Notes: generated from the letters alone by a model not told the origin. 64,000 bases of DNA from Umezawaea sp049997955 (GCA_049997955.1 JAEBDY010000008.1:414295-478294), one strand, 5' to 3'. Shown: positions 43,956-52,836, counted from the first letter of the stretch. Numbers and translations: made by a program.

Positions 43956-45266
43956 GTGAGCGAGATCCCGCGCAAGGCCGTGCAACGCACCGCCAAGCTG
44001 GCGACACTTCCGATAGGGGTGGCCGGCCGTGTCGTCGGTGGCTGGGGCAAGCGGCTGACCGGCATGAGTTCCGAAGAGGTCAGCGCCGACGTGACCGCGA
44101 AAACGGCGGAACAGGTGTTCGCCGTGCTCGGGCAGCTCAAGGGCGGGGCCATGAAGTTCGGCCAGGCCCTGAGCGTGTTCGAGGCGGCGGTGCCGGAGGA
44201 GATGGCCGCGCCGTACCGGGAGGCGCTCACCAAGCTGCAGACGGCGGCTCCACCCATGCCGACCCGCACGGTCCACCGGGTGCTCGCCGAGCAGCTCGGG
44301 TCGGCGTGGGCGAAGCGCTTCGCCGAGTTCGACGACGAGCCCGCGGCGTCGGCGAGCATCGGCCAGGTGCACCGGGCCGTGTGGCACGACGGCCGCGAGG
44401 TCGCCGTGAAGGTGCAGTACCCCGGTGCGGACGAGGCGCTGAACGCGGACCTGAAGCAGCTGCTGCGGTTCAGCAGGCTGGTGCAGGCGATCGTGCCCGG
44501 CGCCGAGGTGAAGCCCCTGCTGGAGGAGCTGCGCGACCGGATGGTCGAGGAGCTCGACTACCGGACCGAGGCGGACAACCAGCGGGCGTTCGCGAAGGCG
44601 TTCGACGGTGACGAGCACGTGCTGGTGCCAAAGGTGGTCGCCAGCGCGCCGAAGGTGATGGTCAGCGAGTGGATCGACGGGATTCCGCTAGCGGTGGTCA
44701 TCCGCGAGGGCACGCGCGAGCAGCGCGACCTGGCGGGCCAGCGCTTGGCCGAGTTCCACTTCTCGGCGCCGAGCCGGTCCGGCCTGCTGCACGCCGACCC
44801 GCATCCGGGCAACTTCCTGCTCGGCGCGGACGGCAGGCTCCGCACGATCGACTTCGGCGCGTGCGCCCGCCTGCCCGACGGCCTCCCGAGGACGCTCGGC
44901 CTGATGACCAGGCTCGCGCTCGACAGGCGCTCGGACGACCTGCTGGACCTGCTGCGCAGCGAGCACTTCATCCGCCCCGGCACGGAACTGGAGGGCGAGG
45001 ACGTCCTCAACTACCTCGGCCCCTTCGTCGAGCCGCTGCGGACGGAGAAGTTCAAGTTCACCCGCAAGTGGTTGCAGGGCCAGGCGGAACGGGTCGGTGA
45101 CCTCCGCAAGCCGGACTCCCGCACGGGTCTCTCCCTCAACCTGCCGCCGCAGTACCTGCTGATCCACCGGGTCACGCTCGGCGCCACCGGCATCATGTGC
45201 CAGCTCGACGCCGAAGTGCCCACCCGGTCCATCGTCGCCCGCTGGCAGCCGGGCTTCGACGACTAG
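43956..45266 (+). CDS. ABC1/AarF-family atypical kinase
   Basis: The 436-residue UbiB-like protein has family-specific motifs: KxGQ (LKGGAMKFGQALSVF), an A-rich loop ASASIGQVHRA replacing the glycine loop, VAVKVQYPG (Lys), the catalytic loop LLHADPHPGNFLL and IDFGAC. It corresponds to Rv3197, next to whiB7 in M. tuberculosis. Relatives bind ATP and affect quinone synthesis or antibiotic tolerance. The start GTG 43956 lies after a GGGGGAGAA stretch. Confidence 0.93.
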   Translation: MSEIPRKAVQRTAKLATLPIGVAGRVVGGWGKRLTGMSSEEVSADVTAKTAEQVFAVLGQLKGGAMKFGQALSVFEAAVPEEMAAPYREALTKLQTAAPPMPTRTVHRVLAEQLGSAWAKRFAEFDDEPAASASIGQVHRAVWHDGREVAVKVQYPGADEALNADLKQLLRFSRLVQAIVPGAEVKPLLEELRDRMVEELDYRTEADNQRAFAKAFDGDEHVLVPKVVASAPKVMVSEWIDGIPLAVVIREGTREQRDLAGQRLAEFHFSAPSRSGLLHADPHPGNFLLGADGRLRTIDFGACARLPDGLPRTLGLMTRLALDRRSDDLLDLLRSEHFIRPGTELEGEDVLNYLGPFVEPLRTEKFKFTRKWLQGQAERVGDLRKPDSRTGLSLNLPPQYLLIHRVTLGATGIMCQLDAEVPTRSIVARWQPGFDD

Positions 45267-45349
45267 CGAGTTGTCCACAGGCAACTGAGTTGTCCACAGA
45301 TCCGAAATTGCCGATCGCGTGAGCGGGAGAACTCCCGCACGATCGACAC

Positions 45350-45907
45350 ATGACGATCCACGACGGCGTGACCAGCACCGCTGACCTGCTCGAATCCGGT
45401 GTCGCGAGGTACACGATCGAAACCAGGTGCCGCCCCGGCGGCCCCTGGCAACGACTCCTGCCGGGCGTTCTCCTGCTCAGCCCAGGAGAACCCACCCGCC
45501 GACAACGCCTGCGGGCCGCACTCGCCTACGCGGGCCCGCGAGCGGTGATCACCGGCGTGGACGCCCTGCACAACCAGGGCTTGGCCACCCTGCCGCTGCC
45601 GCCACGCGTCCACGTGCTCCAGCAGCCGGACCAACGCCTCAACAACCACGACTTCCTGCTGCTCGAACGCACCACCAGGCGCCCACCGGTGGTCACCGAA
45701 TCCGACCTGCCCCTGGCCGCCCCCACCAGAGCCACCCTCGACGCGGCCCGCCGCGAACGACATCCGCTGCGCCTCCACCAACTGCTGGCAGCCGTGCTCC
45801 GCGCGGGCCTCTGCACCGCCACAGACCTGCTCGCCGAACTCGACGCGGGCAGCAAACGCGGCGCGGCAGCCCCCAGAGCAGCCTTAAGAGCCCTGACCAG
45901 CTCATAA
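45350..45907 (+). CDS. AbiEi-like winged-helix protein, probably C-terminally truncated
   Basis: The 185-residue protein begins with a winged helix (TSTADLLESGVARYTIE, then PWQRLLPGVLLLSPG) and a middle domain like the type IV antitoxin AbiEi/DUF559 group (RLRAALAYAGPRAVITGVDAL; PTRATLDAARRE). Relatives continue for about 100 residues into a nuclease-like domain; this one stops at a TAA after ALRALTSS. No toxin partner follows; instead repeat DNA begins. The truncation is inferred from family length. Confidence 0.65.
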   Translation: MTIHDGVTSTADLLESGVARYTIETRCRPGGPWQRLLPGVLLLSPGEPTRRQRLRAALAYAGPRAVITGVDALHNQGLATLPLPPRVHVLQQPDQRLNNHDFLLLERTTRRPPVVTESDLPLAAPTRATLDAARRERHPLRLHQLLAAVLRAGLCTATDLLAELDAGSKRGAAAPRAALRALTSS

Positions 45908-46114
45908 CCACACCGCTTCCGCTGCCTTAGTTCCGGACGGCGAGGCAAGGCGGCCAGGGTCGGTGTCCGAGTGGGCGGCGTGGCATGGACTTGAGAGTCG
46001 GGTTGAGCGGCAACGACCAGCGAGGAAGACCGATCACCACACCCCTGGCGGCTACCGGCTGGCATCTACACGCCAGGTTTGGCAACCCCAGCGTTAGGCC
46101 ATCTCCAGCACCGG

Positions 46115-47100
46115 TCGATGTGGGCGGTTCATCGGCTCCAAACCGCCCAGCTCCGCTCAACGATTCGGCGCTCAGCGTTGGGCGACCCGATCCAAGTGGT
46201 AGTCGCTGGCCAGCCACCGCCAAGGCCCGACCGCAGCTCCATCCAACGGGTCAGCTCGCCGAGGTCGACCACCGCCCCAGCCACACGAACAGCTCAACGG
46301 CACCAAACCAACCAGGTCTTGCCAACCATCCACCGCCCAACGCCGGCCAACCCGGCTCGGTCGGTGATCACCCACGGCCAAGATCCACAGCACCACCTAG
46401 CCGGATCCGCCAACCAACCTCAACCCCCGGCAATATCCAGCCAACAGTCCATCGGCACCAGACCAACCAAGTCCCGCCGACCCCGTCCGCCGCCCAACGC
46501 CAGCCAACCCGGTCAGACCGGCCGCCATCCACCGCCAAAATCCGACCCGGCACCACCGCCGGGATCCGCCAACCAACGTCAACTACCGGCCGTACCCAGC
46601 CGCGCAAACGTTCCATCGGCACCAGACCAACCAGGTCCTGCCACCCACCGTCGCTCGACACCGGCCAACCCGGTCCGACCGGCGCCCCCCGTCGCTAAAG
46701 CCCGACCTCGCTCCACCAGTCAGGGGCCTGTCCAAGGTCATCCACCGGCCATACCCACACGGACAGTTCATCGGCACCCGACCAACCAAGCCTTGCCAGC
46801 CGCCCGCCTCTCAACGCCAGCCATCCCAGTCCGGCCAGCTGCCCGCCCACCGCTAAGACCGGACAACAGCACCTATCCAGACAGGAGCAGCCCCACCCGA
46901 GATCGACCATCAGCTGTACACAGCCAACGAACAGTCCGTCGACGCCGGATCAACCAGGTCTTGCCAACCATTCGCCGCTCATCGGTGGCCAACCCGGCTC
47001 AGGCAGCGACCCACCCACAACTGAGGTCCGACCGTCGCACCAGCCCGTCAAGACCAGCCTGCCAAGGTCGACCACCTGCGGCAGGCCCTGCTGCCGATCA
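46115..47100. repeat. Degenerate ~150-170-bp tandem repeats, about six units
   Basis: An anchor like GACCAACCAGGTCTTGCC recurs at about 46308, 46461, 46626, 46777 and 46947 (with a diverged one near 46137), each followed about 30 bp later by CCAACGCCGGCCAACCCGG-like sequence. Unit lengths differ (about 150-170) and are not all multiples of three. G is scarce on the plus strand. Long frames run through it, but the repeats fall in different frames, so I regard it as noncoding. Confidence 0.75.
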
Positions 47101-47298
47101 GCCAACCGGCGCCGAAAGCGGGTGCCGGGCGGGCGCGGATCGGACTGTTCCGGCGACTGGTGACCGTGCGCCAGCCGCCAGCCGGACACCTCCGGTCCTC
47201 GGTGTCTTCAGCCATCTACCCATCCCAGCCGTGCCCACCCGACAGATGGTCAGGACCGCGACGTTCACCCAGCAGCCGGGCAGGCAAACGGGTGTCGT

Positions 47299-47604
47299 TC
47301 AGTGGTTGCCGGGCGGTTTCGTCTGGAACTCGTCCCACCAGGAAGGAGTTGGGGATGCCAAACCCAACAGGAAGATCATCGTGACCAAGCCGGGCAATCC
47401 CGTCCCGGCGACGGGCCAGGCCCAGTTTCGGCGGGTGCTGATCGCGGTTTCGCAAGCCGTGACGTGAGTGGTCACCTTCTGCGAGGTGTCCACGGTGGTG
47501 CCGTTCTCCTCGGCGGCCTCGCGTGCCCCGATGCTGACCCGGCGCGCGTCGGAGGCGATCTCGGTTCGGGTGCCGGAGAGGGCGCTCGATGTCCGATCAT
47601 GCAC
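47299..47604 (-). CDS. Possible small single-pass membrane protein
   Basis: The 101-codon frame has a hydrophilic start, one membrane segment (WPVAGTGLPGLVTMIFLLGL) and a short tail. It could be a real accessory gene, but I see no strong ribosome-binding site and no family. Confidence 0.35.
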   Translation of the reverse strand: MHDRTSSALSGTRTEIASDARRVSIGAREAAEENGTTVDTSQKVTTHVTACETAISTRRNWAWPVAGTGLPGLVTMIFLLGLASPTPSWWDEFQTKPPGNH

Positions 47605-47628
47605 AGCGGCGTGGCGGGTATGGGGCGG

Positions 47629-47802
47629 TTACCAGTACTCGGCTGGGAGTTTGCTCTCCAGGGCGCGGACGTGGGTTCGGGCGCAGGTGTGGCAGAGCCA
47701 GGTTTGGCGACCTCGTTCGCGTTCGCTGACCCAGGCCAGGCGTTGGGCTGGATCGGTTACGGCGGCGCGGGACCGGTCGCAGCGGGAGCAGGTTTCGGTC
47801 AT
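47629..47802 (-). CDS. Small two-knuckle zinc protein
   Basis: The 57-residue protein has CSRCDRSR near the start and WLCHTCARTHVR near the end, a likely single zinc site. Its ATG overlaps the methyltransferase stop (ATGA, 47799-47802), so it is the second gene of a two-gene operon. I do not recognise the family. Confidence 0.7.
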   Translation of the reverse strand: MTETCSRCDRSRAAVTDPAQRLAWVSERERGRQTWLCHTCARTHVRALESKLPAEYW

Positions 47803-48692
47803 GGCTTCTGTCCTGTGTGGACCGTGTTGGTCTGCAAGTAGAAGACGTCCTCGCGCAGGCCGAGGTAGTTCGGGCCGCTCGGGTCCAGGAGGGTGCGGAG
47901 GGTGGTGCGGTCCGCTGGGTGGAGCAGGTCGGCGGTGACGTCGGAGCGCCAGCGCAGCCAGTCCTCGACCGAGTCGCGGACGACCGGCTTGGTGGGGGCC
48001 GGGTGGTCGACGAGGTAGCTGAAGGCGCCCACGTCGTGGAGGCCCGCTTCGGTGAGGACGACGTTCCACCCCGACGTGAGGCGGACGGCGTTGGGGATCT
48101 GTTCGCGCATGCGGGTGAACCACTGGTCGCGGGCGGCGGCCAAGCGGTCCTGCAGGCCGGGCTCGCCGATGCCGAGGTCCCACGGCAGGCAGCGGGTTTC
48201 CAAGCCGCCCTCCGCCAGGGCGAACCAGCCGCCGGGGGCCAGGGCGCCGATGAGGTTGTGAGCGCCTTGGCGCTGGTCAGGGAGGTGGTGCAGGACGTTC
48301 GACGCCCACACGAGGTGTGCGGCGGCGGCGAACTCCGTCGGCTTCTCGGTGGCGATGTCGGCCAGCACGGGACGCACTCGGACCGTGGTGGCCGTGCTGT
48401 CGGACTCGTACGAGGCCGCGGACCTGGCGGCGGTCGTGGCGGCGTCGAGGAGTTCGGGCACGGCGTCGACGAGGACGACCGTGCCGCCTCCTCGGGCGCA
48501 CAGCGCCTCGGTGAGGGCGACGCTCATGCCGCCCGCGCCGGAGCCGACGTCGATGACGATCGGGTTGTCCGGCAGCGGTCGGACGAGTCTCCGGGCGACG
48601 ACGCGCAAGGCGTCCGCGTGCAGTTCGTCAGCCCGGCGCATCGCGGTCAACCTCGATGGCCAGTCGATTCCGTCGTGCGTGTGTCGTGCCAC
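47799..48692 (-). CDS. SAM-dependent methyltransferase (class I)
   Basis: The 297-residue protein from GTG 48692 has the SAM-binding motif I VIDVGSGAGGMSVALTEAL, motif II acidic end VVLVDAVPELLDAA, and a motif V-like LVWASNVLHHLPDQ. The C-terminal cap (ETRCLPWDLGIGEPGL) may shape the substrate pocket. It could methylate a small metabolite. It forms an operon with the small zinc protein and, with it, separates the ABC1 kinase from whiB7, which are neighbours in M. tuberculosis. Confidence 0.88.
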   Translation of the reverse strand: MARHTHDGIDWPSRLTAMRRADELHADALRVVARRLVRPLPDNPIVIDVGSGAGGMSVALTEALCARGGGTVVLVDAVPELLDAATTAARSAASYESDSTATTVRVRPVLADIATEKPTEFAAAAHLVWASNVLHHLPDQRQGAHNLIGALAPGGWFALAEGGLETRCLPWDLGIGEPGLQDRLAAARDQWFTRMREQIPNAVRLTSGWNVVLTEAGLHDVGAFSYLVDHPAPTKPVVRDSVEDWLRWRSDVTADLLHPADRTTLRTLLDPSGPNYLGLREDVFYLQTNTVHTGQKP

Positions 48693-48709
48693 CCCAGCAC
48701 CGTACCCAT

Positions 48710-48754
48710 GACTCCAGCCGCTCTCCCGTCGAAAATGGGAGAGCGGCCGGAGTC
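48710..48754. terminator. Terminator downstream of the whiB7 operon
   Basis: GACTCCAGCCGCTCTCCC pairs with GGGAGAGCGGCCGGAGTC (one mismatch) around a 9-nt loop, 7 bp beyond the last gene of the whiB7 operon. Confidence 0.75.
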
Positions 48755-48761
48755 GCTCGGA

Positions 48762-48989
48762 TCAGAGGTCGCGAGCTGAGCGGAGCGCCCGCTTCTGGGC
48801 CCAGCCGGACAGTCGTCGCCAACGGTTGGCGACGACCAGCCGGTGGGCCAGTCGTTGGTGCTCGGCGAATCTTTCGGAATCTCGCATTCGGACACGAGCG
48901 AGGTCTTCATGGAGCAACATTCGGCCGATTCCCTGGTTCTTGTGGTCGAGGTGGTGCAGTTCGTCGCTGGGGATCCGGTTCGTGGTCAC
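48762..48989 (-). CDS. Small basic helical protein coupled to whiB7
   Basis: The 75-residue protein has GTG 48989 overlapping the whiB7 stop by 4 bp. It is highly charged and helical (HEDLARVRMRDSERFAEHQR, then WRRLSGWAQKRALRSARDL). No family is recognised. The coupling implies it is made whenever WhiB7 is made. Confidence 0.7.
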   Translation of the reverse strand: MTTNRIPSDELHHLDHKNQGIGRMLLHEDLARVRMRDSERFAEHQRLAHRLVVANRWRRLSGWAQKRALRSARDL

Positions 48990-49387
48990 GCGGCGGCCTC
49001 CTGGCTGGTAGCCCCCCGGACGACGGTCGCGGCGGGCGCCGCGGGAACTACGGGTGCGGCGTCCTTGCGCGGACGGCCACGAGGACGCTTGCGCGCGATG
49101 ACGGCGCCGCGCTCGAAGATCTCGCCACCCCAGACACCCCACGGCTCGTGGCGAGCCAGCGCTCCGGCGAGGCACTCGGCGATCACGGGGCAGCCGACGC
49201 AGAACGTCTTGGCCTTCTCGAGTTCGGCGGGCGCGTCCGCGAACCACAGGTCGGGGTTGTTGGTGCGGCAGGGCAGGTCGAGGCCGGCGTCGGGCGCGGT
49301 GTCGATCAAGCAAGCGACACCGGCTCCTCCGTGGTCCGCGGCCTCGGGGAACGTTCCGCTGGTTATCGGAACGGTTGCGGTCAACAT
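48986..49387 (-). CDS. whiB7: WhiB7 redox-sensing antibiotic-resistance regulator
   Basis: The 133-residue Wbl protein has iron-sulfur ligands C40, C63, C66 and C72 (TFCVGCPVIAEC), the sigma-factor-binding turn WGVWGGEIFE and the AT-hook KRPRGRPRKD that identifies WhiB7 among Wbl proteins. WhiB7 binds the main sigma factor and activates intrinsic resistance genes when ribosome-targeting antibiotics are present (knowledge from mycobacteria and Streptomyces). GGAG lies before the ATG. The leader carries an upstream ORF and a terminator, and uvrD2 lies upstream on the same strand, as in M. tuberculosis. Confidence 0.93.
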   Translation of the reverse strand: MLTATVPITSGTFPEAADHGGAGVACLIDTAPDAGLDLPCRTNNPDLWFADAPAELEKAKTFCVGCPVIAECLAGALARHEPWGVWGGEIFERGAVIARKRPRGRPRKDAAPVVPAAPAATVVRGATSQEAAA

Positions 49388-49435
49388 CAGGTGAACTCCT
49401 GTCGAGGTACTGCGATGGGGTTGTTTTTGGACAGC

Positions 49436-49506
49436 AAAAAGGCCGCGGTCCCTGTGCGGGTCCGCGGCCTAGGTGAGCCAGGTAGTCCTGACAGTCCTGT
49501 GTCAGG
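49436..49506 (-). promoter_or_regulatory. whiB7 leader attenuator (hairpin plus intrinsic terminator)
   Basis: On the minus strand, hairpin 1 is CCTGACA-caggac-TGTCAGG (49506-49487). About 16 nt later the terminator follows: AGGCCGCGG pairs with CCGCGGCCT, plus an inner CCC/GGG, ending in TTTTT at 49440-49436, still 49 bp before the whiB7 start. A terminator inside the 5' leader matches the known antibiotic-dependent attenuation of whiB7. Confidence 0.82.
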
Positions 49507-49756
49507 TCCTACTTCGCTCGTGCGCGGACGGCGCATCGATCTGGATCGAGTTGTGAGTAGTGGTGCTGCCGCCGCTGGTGACGCCGCCGCCCGTGTAGGC
49601 GATCGGCTCCAGGACTGGCAGGACTCGCTCGGCGTTCCACACCTGCGTGTGGCGAACGCGGGCAGACTTCCGCCCCGCAGCGAGTTCCATCGGCGACACG
49701 CGAACGACCCCGGCCGAGAGGTGACCGGGCGTCGTGAAGAAGTTGAGAGTCTTCAC
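49502..49756 (-). CDS. Upstream ORF in the whiB7 leader (84 residues)
   Basis: GTG 49756 follows a strong GGAGGTGA with 6-bp spacing and opens an 84-codon frame (MKTLNFFTTPGHLSAG...), ending with a Gly/Ser/Thr-rich stretch (TGGGVTSGGSTTTHNS). Its stop lies inside hairpin 1, 32 nt before the terminator stem, where a stalled ribosome would affect folding. A second candidate uORF starts at ATG 49536, spans both hairpins and ends with TGA overlapping the whiB7 ATG (TGATG), but it lacks a good ribosome-binding site. Whether the longer peptide has its own function is unknown. Confidence 0.6.
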   Translation of the reverse strand: MKTLNFFTTPGHLSAGVVRVSPMELAAGRKSARVRHTQVWNAERVLPVLEPIAYTGGGVTSGGSTTTHNSIQIDAPSAHERSRT

Positions 49757-49906
49757 AGTGGTCACCTCCATCAACGGGCTCGTGGTTGGCATGTCGGTTT
49801 GTTCTCTTCCCCAGTCGGGCACTCCGTGCCCGGCATCAGCAGGTTACGAGGCCTCGTGGGAAGCGTGCAACCGCTTTTTCGAAATCTCTTCCGATCGGAT
49901 GGATTT

Positions 49907-51958
49907 TCACCGTTCGCCCTGGACAACGCCCAGTACGTCGGCTCCGAACTTGTCCAGCTTCGAGGCCCCGATGCCGGAGATCGACACCAGTCCGGCGTTG
50001 TCCGCGGGACGCACCTCGGCGATGGCCACGAGGGTCGCGTCGGTGAACACGACGTAGGACGGGACCTTCAGCTCGCGGGCCCGCGTCGCCCGCCAGGCAC
50101 GCAGCCGCCCCAGCAGTTCCTCGTCCACATCGGACGGACACCGGCCGCACCGGCCGATCTTCACGGCCTGCGTGCCGACCAGCGCGGACTCGCACACGCG
50201 GCAGACCGGCTTCGGCTTCTTCTGCAGCGGTTCCCGGCTGGTGCCGAGGGCGGCGGGGTGGTCGTCCGGCACCAGTCCGTACATGAAACGGCTGCGCCGC
50301 CGGTACTTGCGGCCGCCTGCCGCGCGCGCCAGCGCCCACGACAGCCAGAGGTGTTCACGCGCACGGGTGACGCCGACGTACAGGAGCCTGCGCTCCTCCT
50401 CGATCTTCGCTTCGTCGCCGTCCGCGTGCATGATCGGCATCGTTCCCTCGACCAGGCCGACGAGGAACACCGCGTCCCACTCCAGGCCCTTGGCCGCGTG
50501 CAGCGAGGCGAGCGTGACGCCCTCGACCGTCGGCGGGTGCTGCGCTTCGGCGCGCAGGTCCAGTTCGACCGCGAACCTGGCGAGGTCCGCGCCCTCGACG
50601 ACGGTCGCCAACTCCTCGGCGAGTTCGACGAGCGCGAGCAGCGACTCCCACTTCTCCCGCGCGGTGCCACCGGCGGGCGGCTCATCGGTCAGCCCCAGCC
50701 GGGCGAGCACCTGCCGCACCTGGCTGGGCAGGTCGCCGTCGGGCGGGGTGTGGCTCGCGCTGCGCAGCGCCACCATCGCCTGCCGCACCTCGTTGCGCGC
50801 GAAGAACCGCTCGCCGCCGCGCACCTGGTACGGGATGTCCACCTCGGTCAGCGCCTGCTCGAACACCTCGGACTGCGCGTTGACCCGGTACAGGATCGCG
50901 ATCTCGCTCGCGGACACGCCTTCGGCGAGCAGCTTGCGCACGCGCTGGGCGACCATCGCGGCCTCTTCGGGCTCGTCGCCGAACTCGCTGAACGTCGGCC
51001 GCGGCCCGGACGGGCGCTGCCCGATCAGTTGGAGCCGCGAGCCCGCAGGACGGCCGCGCGCCCACTTGATGACCTCGTTCGCCAGCCCCACGACCTCCGG
51101 CGTCGACCGGTAGTCGCGCTCCAGCCGCACCACGTGCGCCTCGGGGAACCGGCGGCCGAAGTCGAGCAGCGGACGCGGCGAGGCGCCCGCGAACGAGTAG
51201 ATGGTCTGGTTGGCGTCGCCGACGACGGTCAGGTCGTCGCGCTGCCCGAGCCACGCGTCGAGCACGCGCTGCTGCAACGGGGTGACGTCCTGGTACTCGT
51301 CGACGACGAAGCACCGGTAGCGGTCGCGGAACTCGTCCGCCACCTCGCTGTGCTCCTCCAGCGCGGCGGCCGTGTGCAGCAGCAGGTCGTCGAAGTCGAG
51401 CAGTTGCGCGTTGTTCTTCAGCTGCTCGTACGCCTGGTAGACGAGGGTGAGCTGCTCGGCGGGCACCGGCGTGTCCCGGTGCGTGCTCGCCGCGGCCGCC
51501 GGGTAGCCCTCTGGCGTGATCAGCGACGACTTCGACCACTCGATCTCGCTGGCCATGTCCCGCAGGGTCTCGGGGGACGTCGGCACGCCGACCCGGTTCG
51601 CGGCCTGCGCGACGTACCGGAGCTTGCCCTCGACGAGCTGCCACTGGTCGCCGCCGACGACCCGCGGCCAGAAGTAGCGGAGCTGCCGCAGCGCCGCCGC
51701 GTGGAACGTGCGGGCCTGCGCGGCCGTCACGCCCAGCGCCCGCAGCCGCGTGCGCATCTCCCCCGCCGCCCGCGCGGTGAACGTGACCGCGAGGACCTGA
51801 CCAGGGGCGACGTGCCCGCGCTGGACCAGGTAGGCGATGCGGTGGGTGATCGTCCTCGTCTTGCCGGTACCCGCACCCGCGAGCACGCAGACCGGCCCCC
51901 TGGGCGCCTCGACCGCGGCGCGCTGTTCCGGGTCGAGTCCCTCCAGCAGCGGGTCCAT
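49907..51958 (-). CDS. uvrD2: UvrD2-type superfamily 1 DNA helicase with HRDC domain
   Basis: The 683-residue protein has the SF1A motifs: Walker A AGAGTGKTRTITHR, box II FVVDEYQDVTP, motif III VVGDANQTIYSF, motif IV LERDYRST, motif V GVTLASLHAAKGLEWD and motif VI YVGVTRAREHLWLSW. A four-cysteine metal site (CRVC...CGRC) follows, and an HRDC domain forms the C-terminus, the arrangement of mycobacterial UvrD2 (Rv3198c). It unwinds DNA during repair. The start is ATG 51958. Confidence 0.94.
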   Translation of the reverse strand: MDPLLEGLDPEQRAAVEAPRGPVCVLAGAGTGKTRTITHRIAYLVQRGHVAPGQVLAVTFTARAAGEMRTRLRALGVTAAQARTFHAAALRQLRYFWPRVVGGDQWQLVEGKLRYVAQAANRVGVPTSPETLRDMASEIEWSKSSLITPEGYPAAAASTHRDTPVPAEQLTLVYQAYEQLKNNAQLLDFDDLLLHTAAALEEHSEVADEFRDRYRCFVVDEYQDVTPLQQRVLDAWLGQRDDLTVVGDANQTIYSFAGASPRPLLDFGRRFPEAHVVRLERDYRSTPEVVGLANEVIKWARGRPAGSRLQLIGQRPSGPRPTFSEFGDEPEEAAMVAQRVRKLLAEGVSASEIAILYRVNAQSEVFEQALTEVDIPYQVRGGERFFARNEVRQAMVALRSASHTPPDGDLPSQVRQVLARLGLTDEPPAGGTAREKWESLLALVELAEELATVVEGADLARFAVELDLRAEAQHPPTVEGVTLASLHAAKGLEWDAVFLVGLVEGTMPIMHADGDEAKIEEERRLLYVGVTRAREHLWLSWALARAAGGRKYRRRSRFMYGLVPDDHPAALGTSREPLQKKPKPVCRVCESALVGTQAVKIGRCGRCPSDVDEELLGRLRAWRATRARELKVPSYVVFTDATLVAIAEVRPADNAGLVSISGIGASKLDKFGADVLGVVQGER

Positions 51959-52039
51959 GCGGAGCATCCTCGCAGACGGTCCGACAACGATTGTGGGAGG
52001 CGGTGAACGCGGTGCCGCCACGGCCGTATCCTGGTGGGC

Positions 52040-52786
52040 ATGGCTGGTAAGCAGGACAAGGCTGCCAAGGTGGACAAGACGGCTGCCAAGGAGGCGAAGA
52101 AGGCGCGGCGCGCGGCTTCACGCGCCAAGCGCGGGCAGATCTTCGAGGCGTTCAAGATGCAACGCCGCGAGGACAAGGCGCTCGTGCCGTTGATGCTGGG
52201 CGCGGTGCTGGGCGCCACGGCGTTGGCGTTCGGCATCGGCTACTTCTTCGACATGCAGTGGGTGTTCCTGCCGATGGGCATCGCGCTCGGCGCGCTGCTC
52301 GCGGTGATCATCTTCGGCCGTCGGGTCCAGGCGAACGTCTTCAAGAAGGCGGATGGCCAGCCGGGTGCCGCGGCGTGGGCGCTGGAGAACCTGCGGGGCA
52401 AGTGGCGGGTCACGCCCGCCGTCGCGGGGACGACACAGCTCGACGCGGTGCACCGCGTGATCGGGCGGCCCGGTGTCGTGCTGGTCGCCGAAGGCGCTCC
52501 GCACCGGGTGAAGGCGCTCCTCGCGCAGGAGAAGAAGCGCATCGCCCGCGTGATCGGCGAGACCCCGATCTACGACCTGACCGTCGGCGGCGACGAGGGC
52601 CAGGTCCCGCTGCGCAAGCTGCAGGGCTACCTCATGAAGCTGCCGCGCAACATCTCGGCCGCCCAGGTCGAGACGATCGAGGGCCGTCTCGCCGCTCTCG
52701 CCAGCCGCGGCGCCGCGCTCCCCAAGGGCCCGATGCCCGCGGGCGCGAAGATGCGCAGCGTCCAGCGCACCATGCGCAGGCGCTGA
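52040..52786 (+). CDS. DUF4191 family membrane protein
   Basis: The 248-residue protein from ATG 52040 has a very basic start (KQDKAAKVDKTAAKEAKKAR), two membrane segments (about 55-75 and 78-98: LVPLMLGAVLGATALAFGIG) and a cytoplasmic C-terminal domain. It matches DUF4191, a conserved actinobacterial family of unknown function. It diverges from uvrD2 and has its own terminator. Confidence 0.88.
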   Translation: MAGKQDKAAKVDKTAAKEAKKARRAASRAKRGQIFEAFKMQRREDKALVPLMLGAVLGATALAFGIGYFFDMQWVFLPMGIALGALLAVIIFGRRVQANVFKKADGQPGAAAWALENLRGKWRVTPAVAGTTQLDAVHRVIGRPGVVLVAEGAPHRVKALLAQEKKRIARVIGETPIYDLTVGGDEGQVPLRKLQGYLMKLPRNISAAQVETIEGRLAALASRGAALPKGPMPAGAKMRSVQRTMRRR

Positions 52787-52805
52787 CACCCCCACTCACG
52801 CGAAG

Positions 52806-52833
52806 AGGCCCCGATCCACCAGGATCGGGGCCT
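52806..52833 (+). terminator. Terminator after the DUF4191 gene
   Basis: AGGCCCCGATCC-acca-GGATCGGGGCCT followed by TTT, 19 bp beyond the stop codon. Confidence 0.9.
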
Positions 52834-52836
52834 TTT

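Noticed and set aside
35122..45266. A RiPP cluster around the ThiF-like gene
   Set aside because: No precursor, dehydrogenase, protease or transporter of RiPP type is adjacent; the block matches conserved Rv3193c-Rv3197 order.
46079..47467. 462-residue Pro/Arg/Thr-rich protein spanning the repeat region
   Set aside because: The repeat units fall in different reading frames, so the frame is not under protein-level selection; no start signal.
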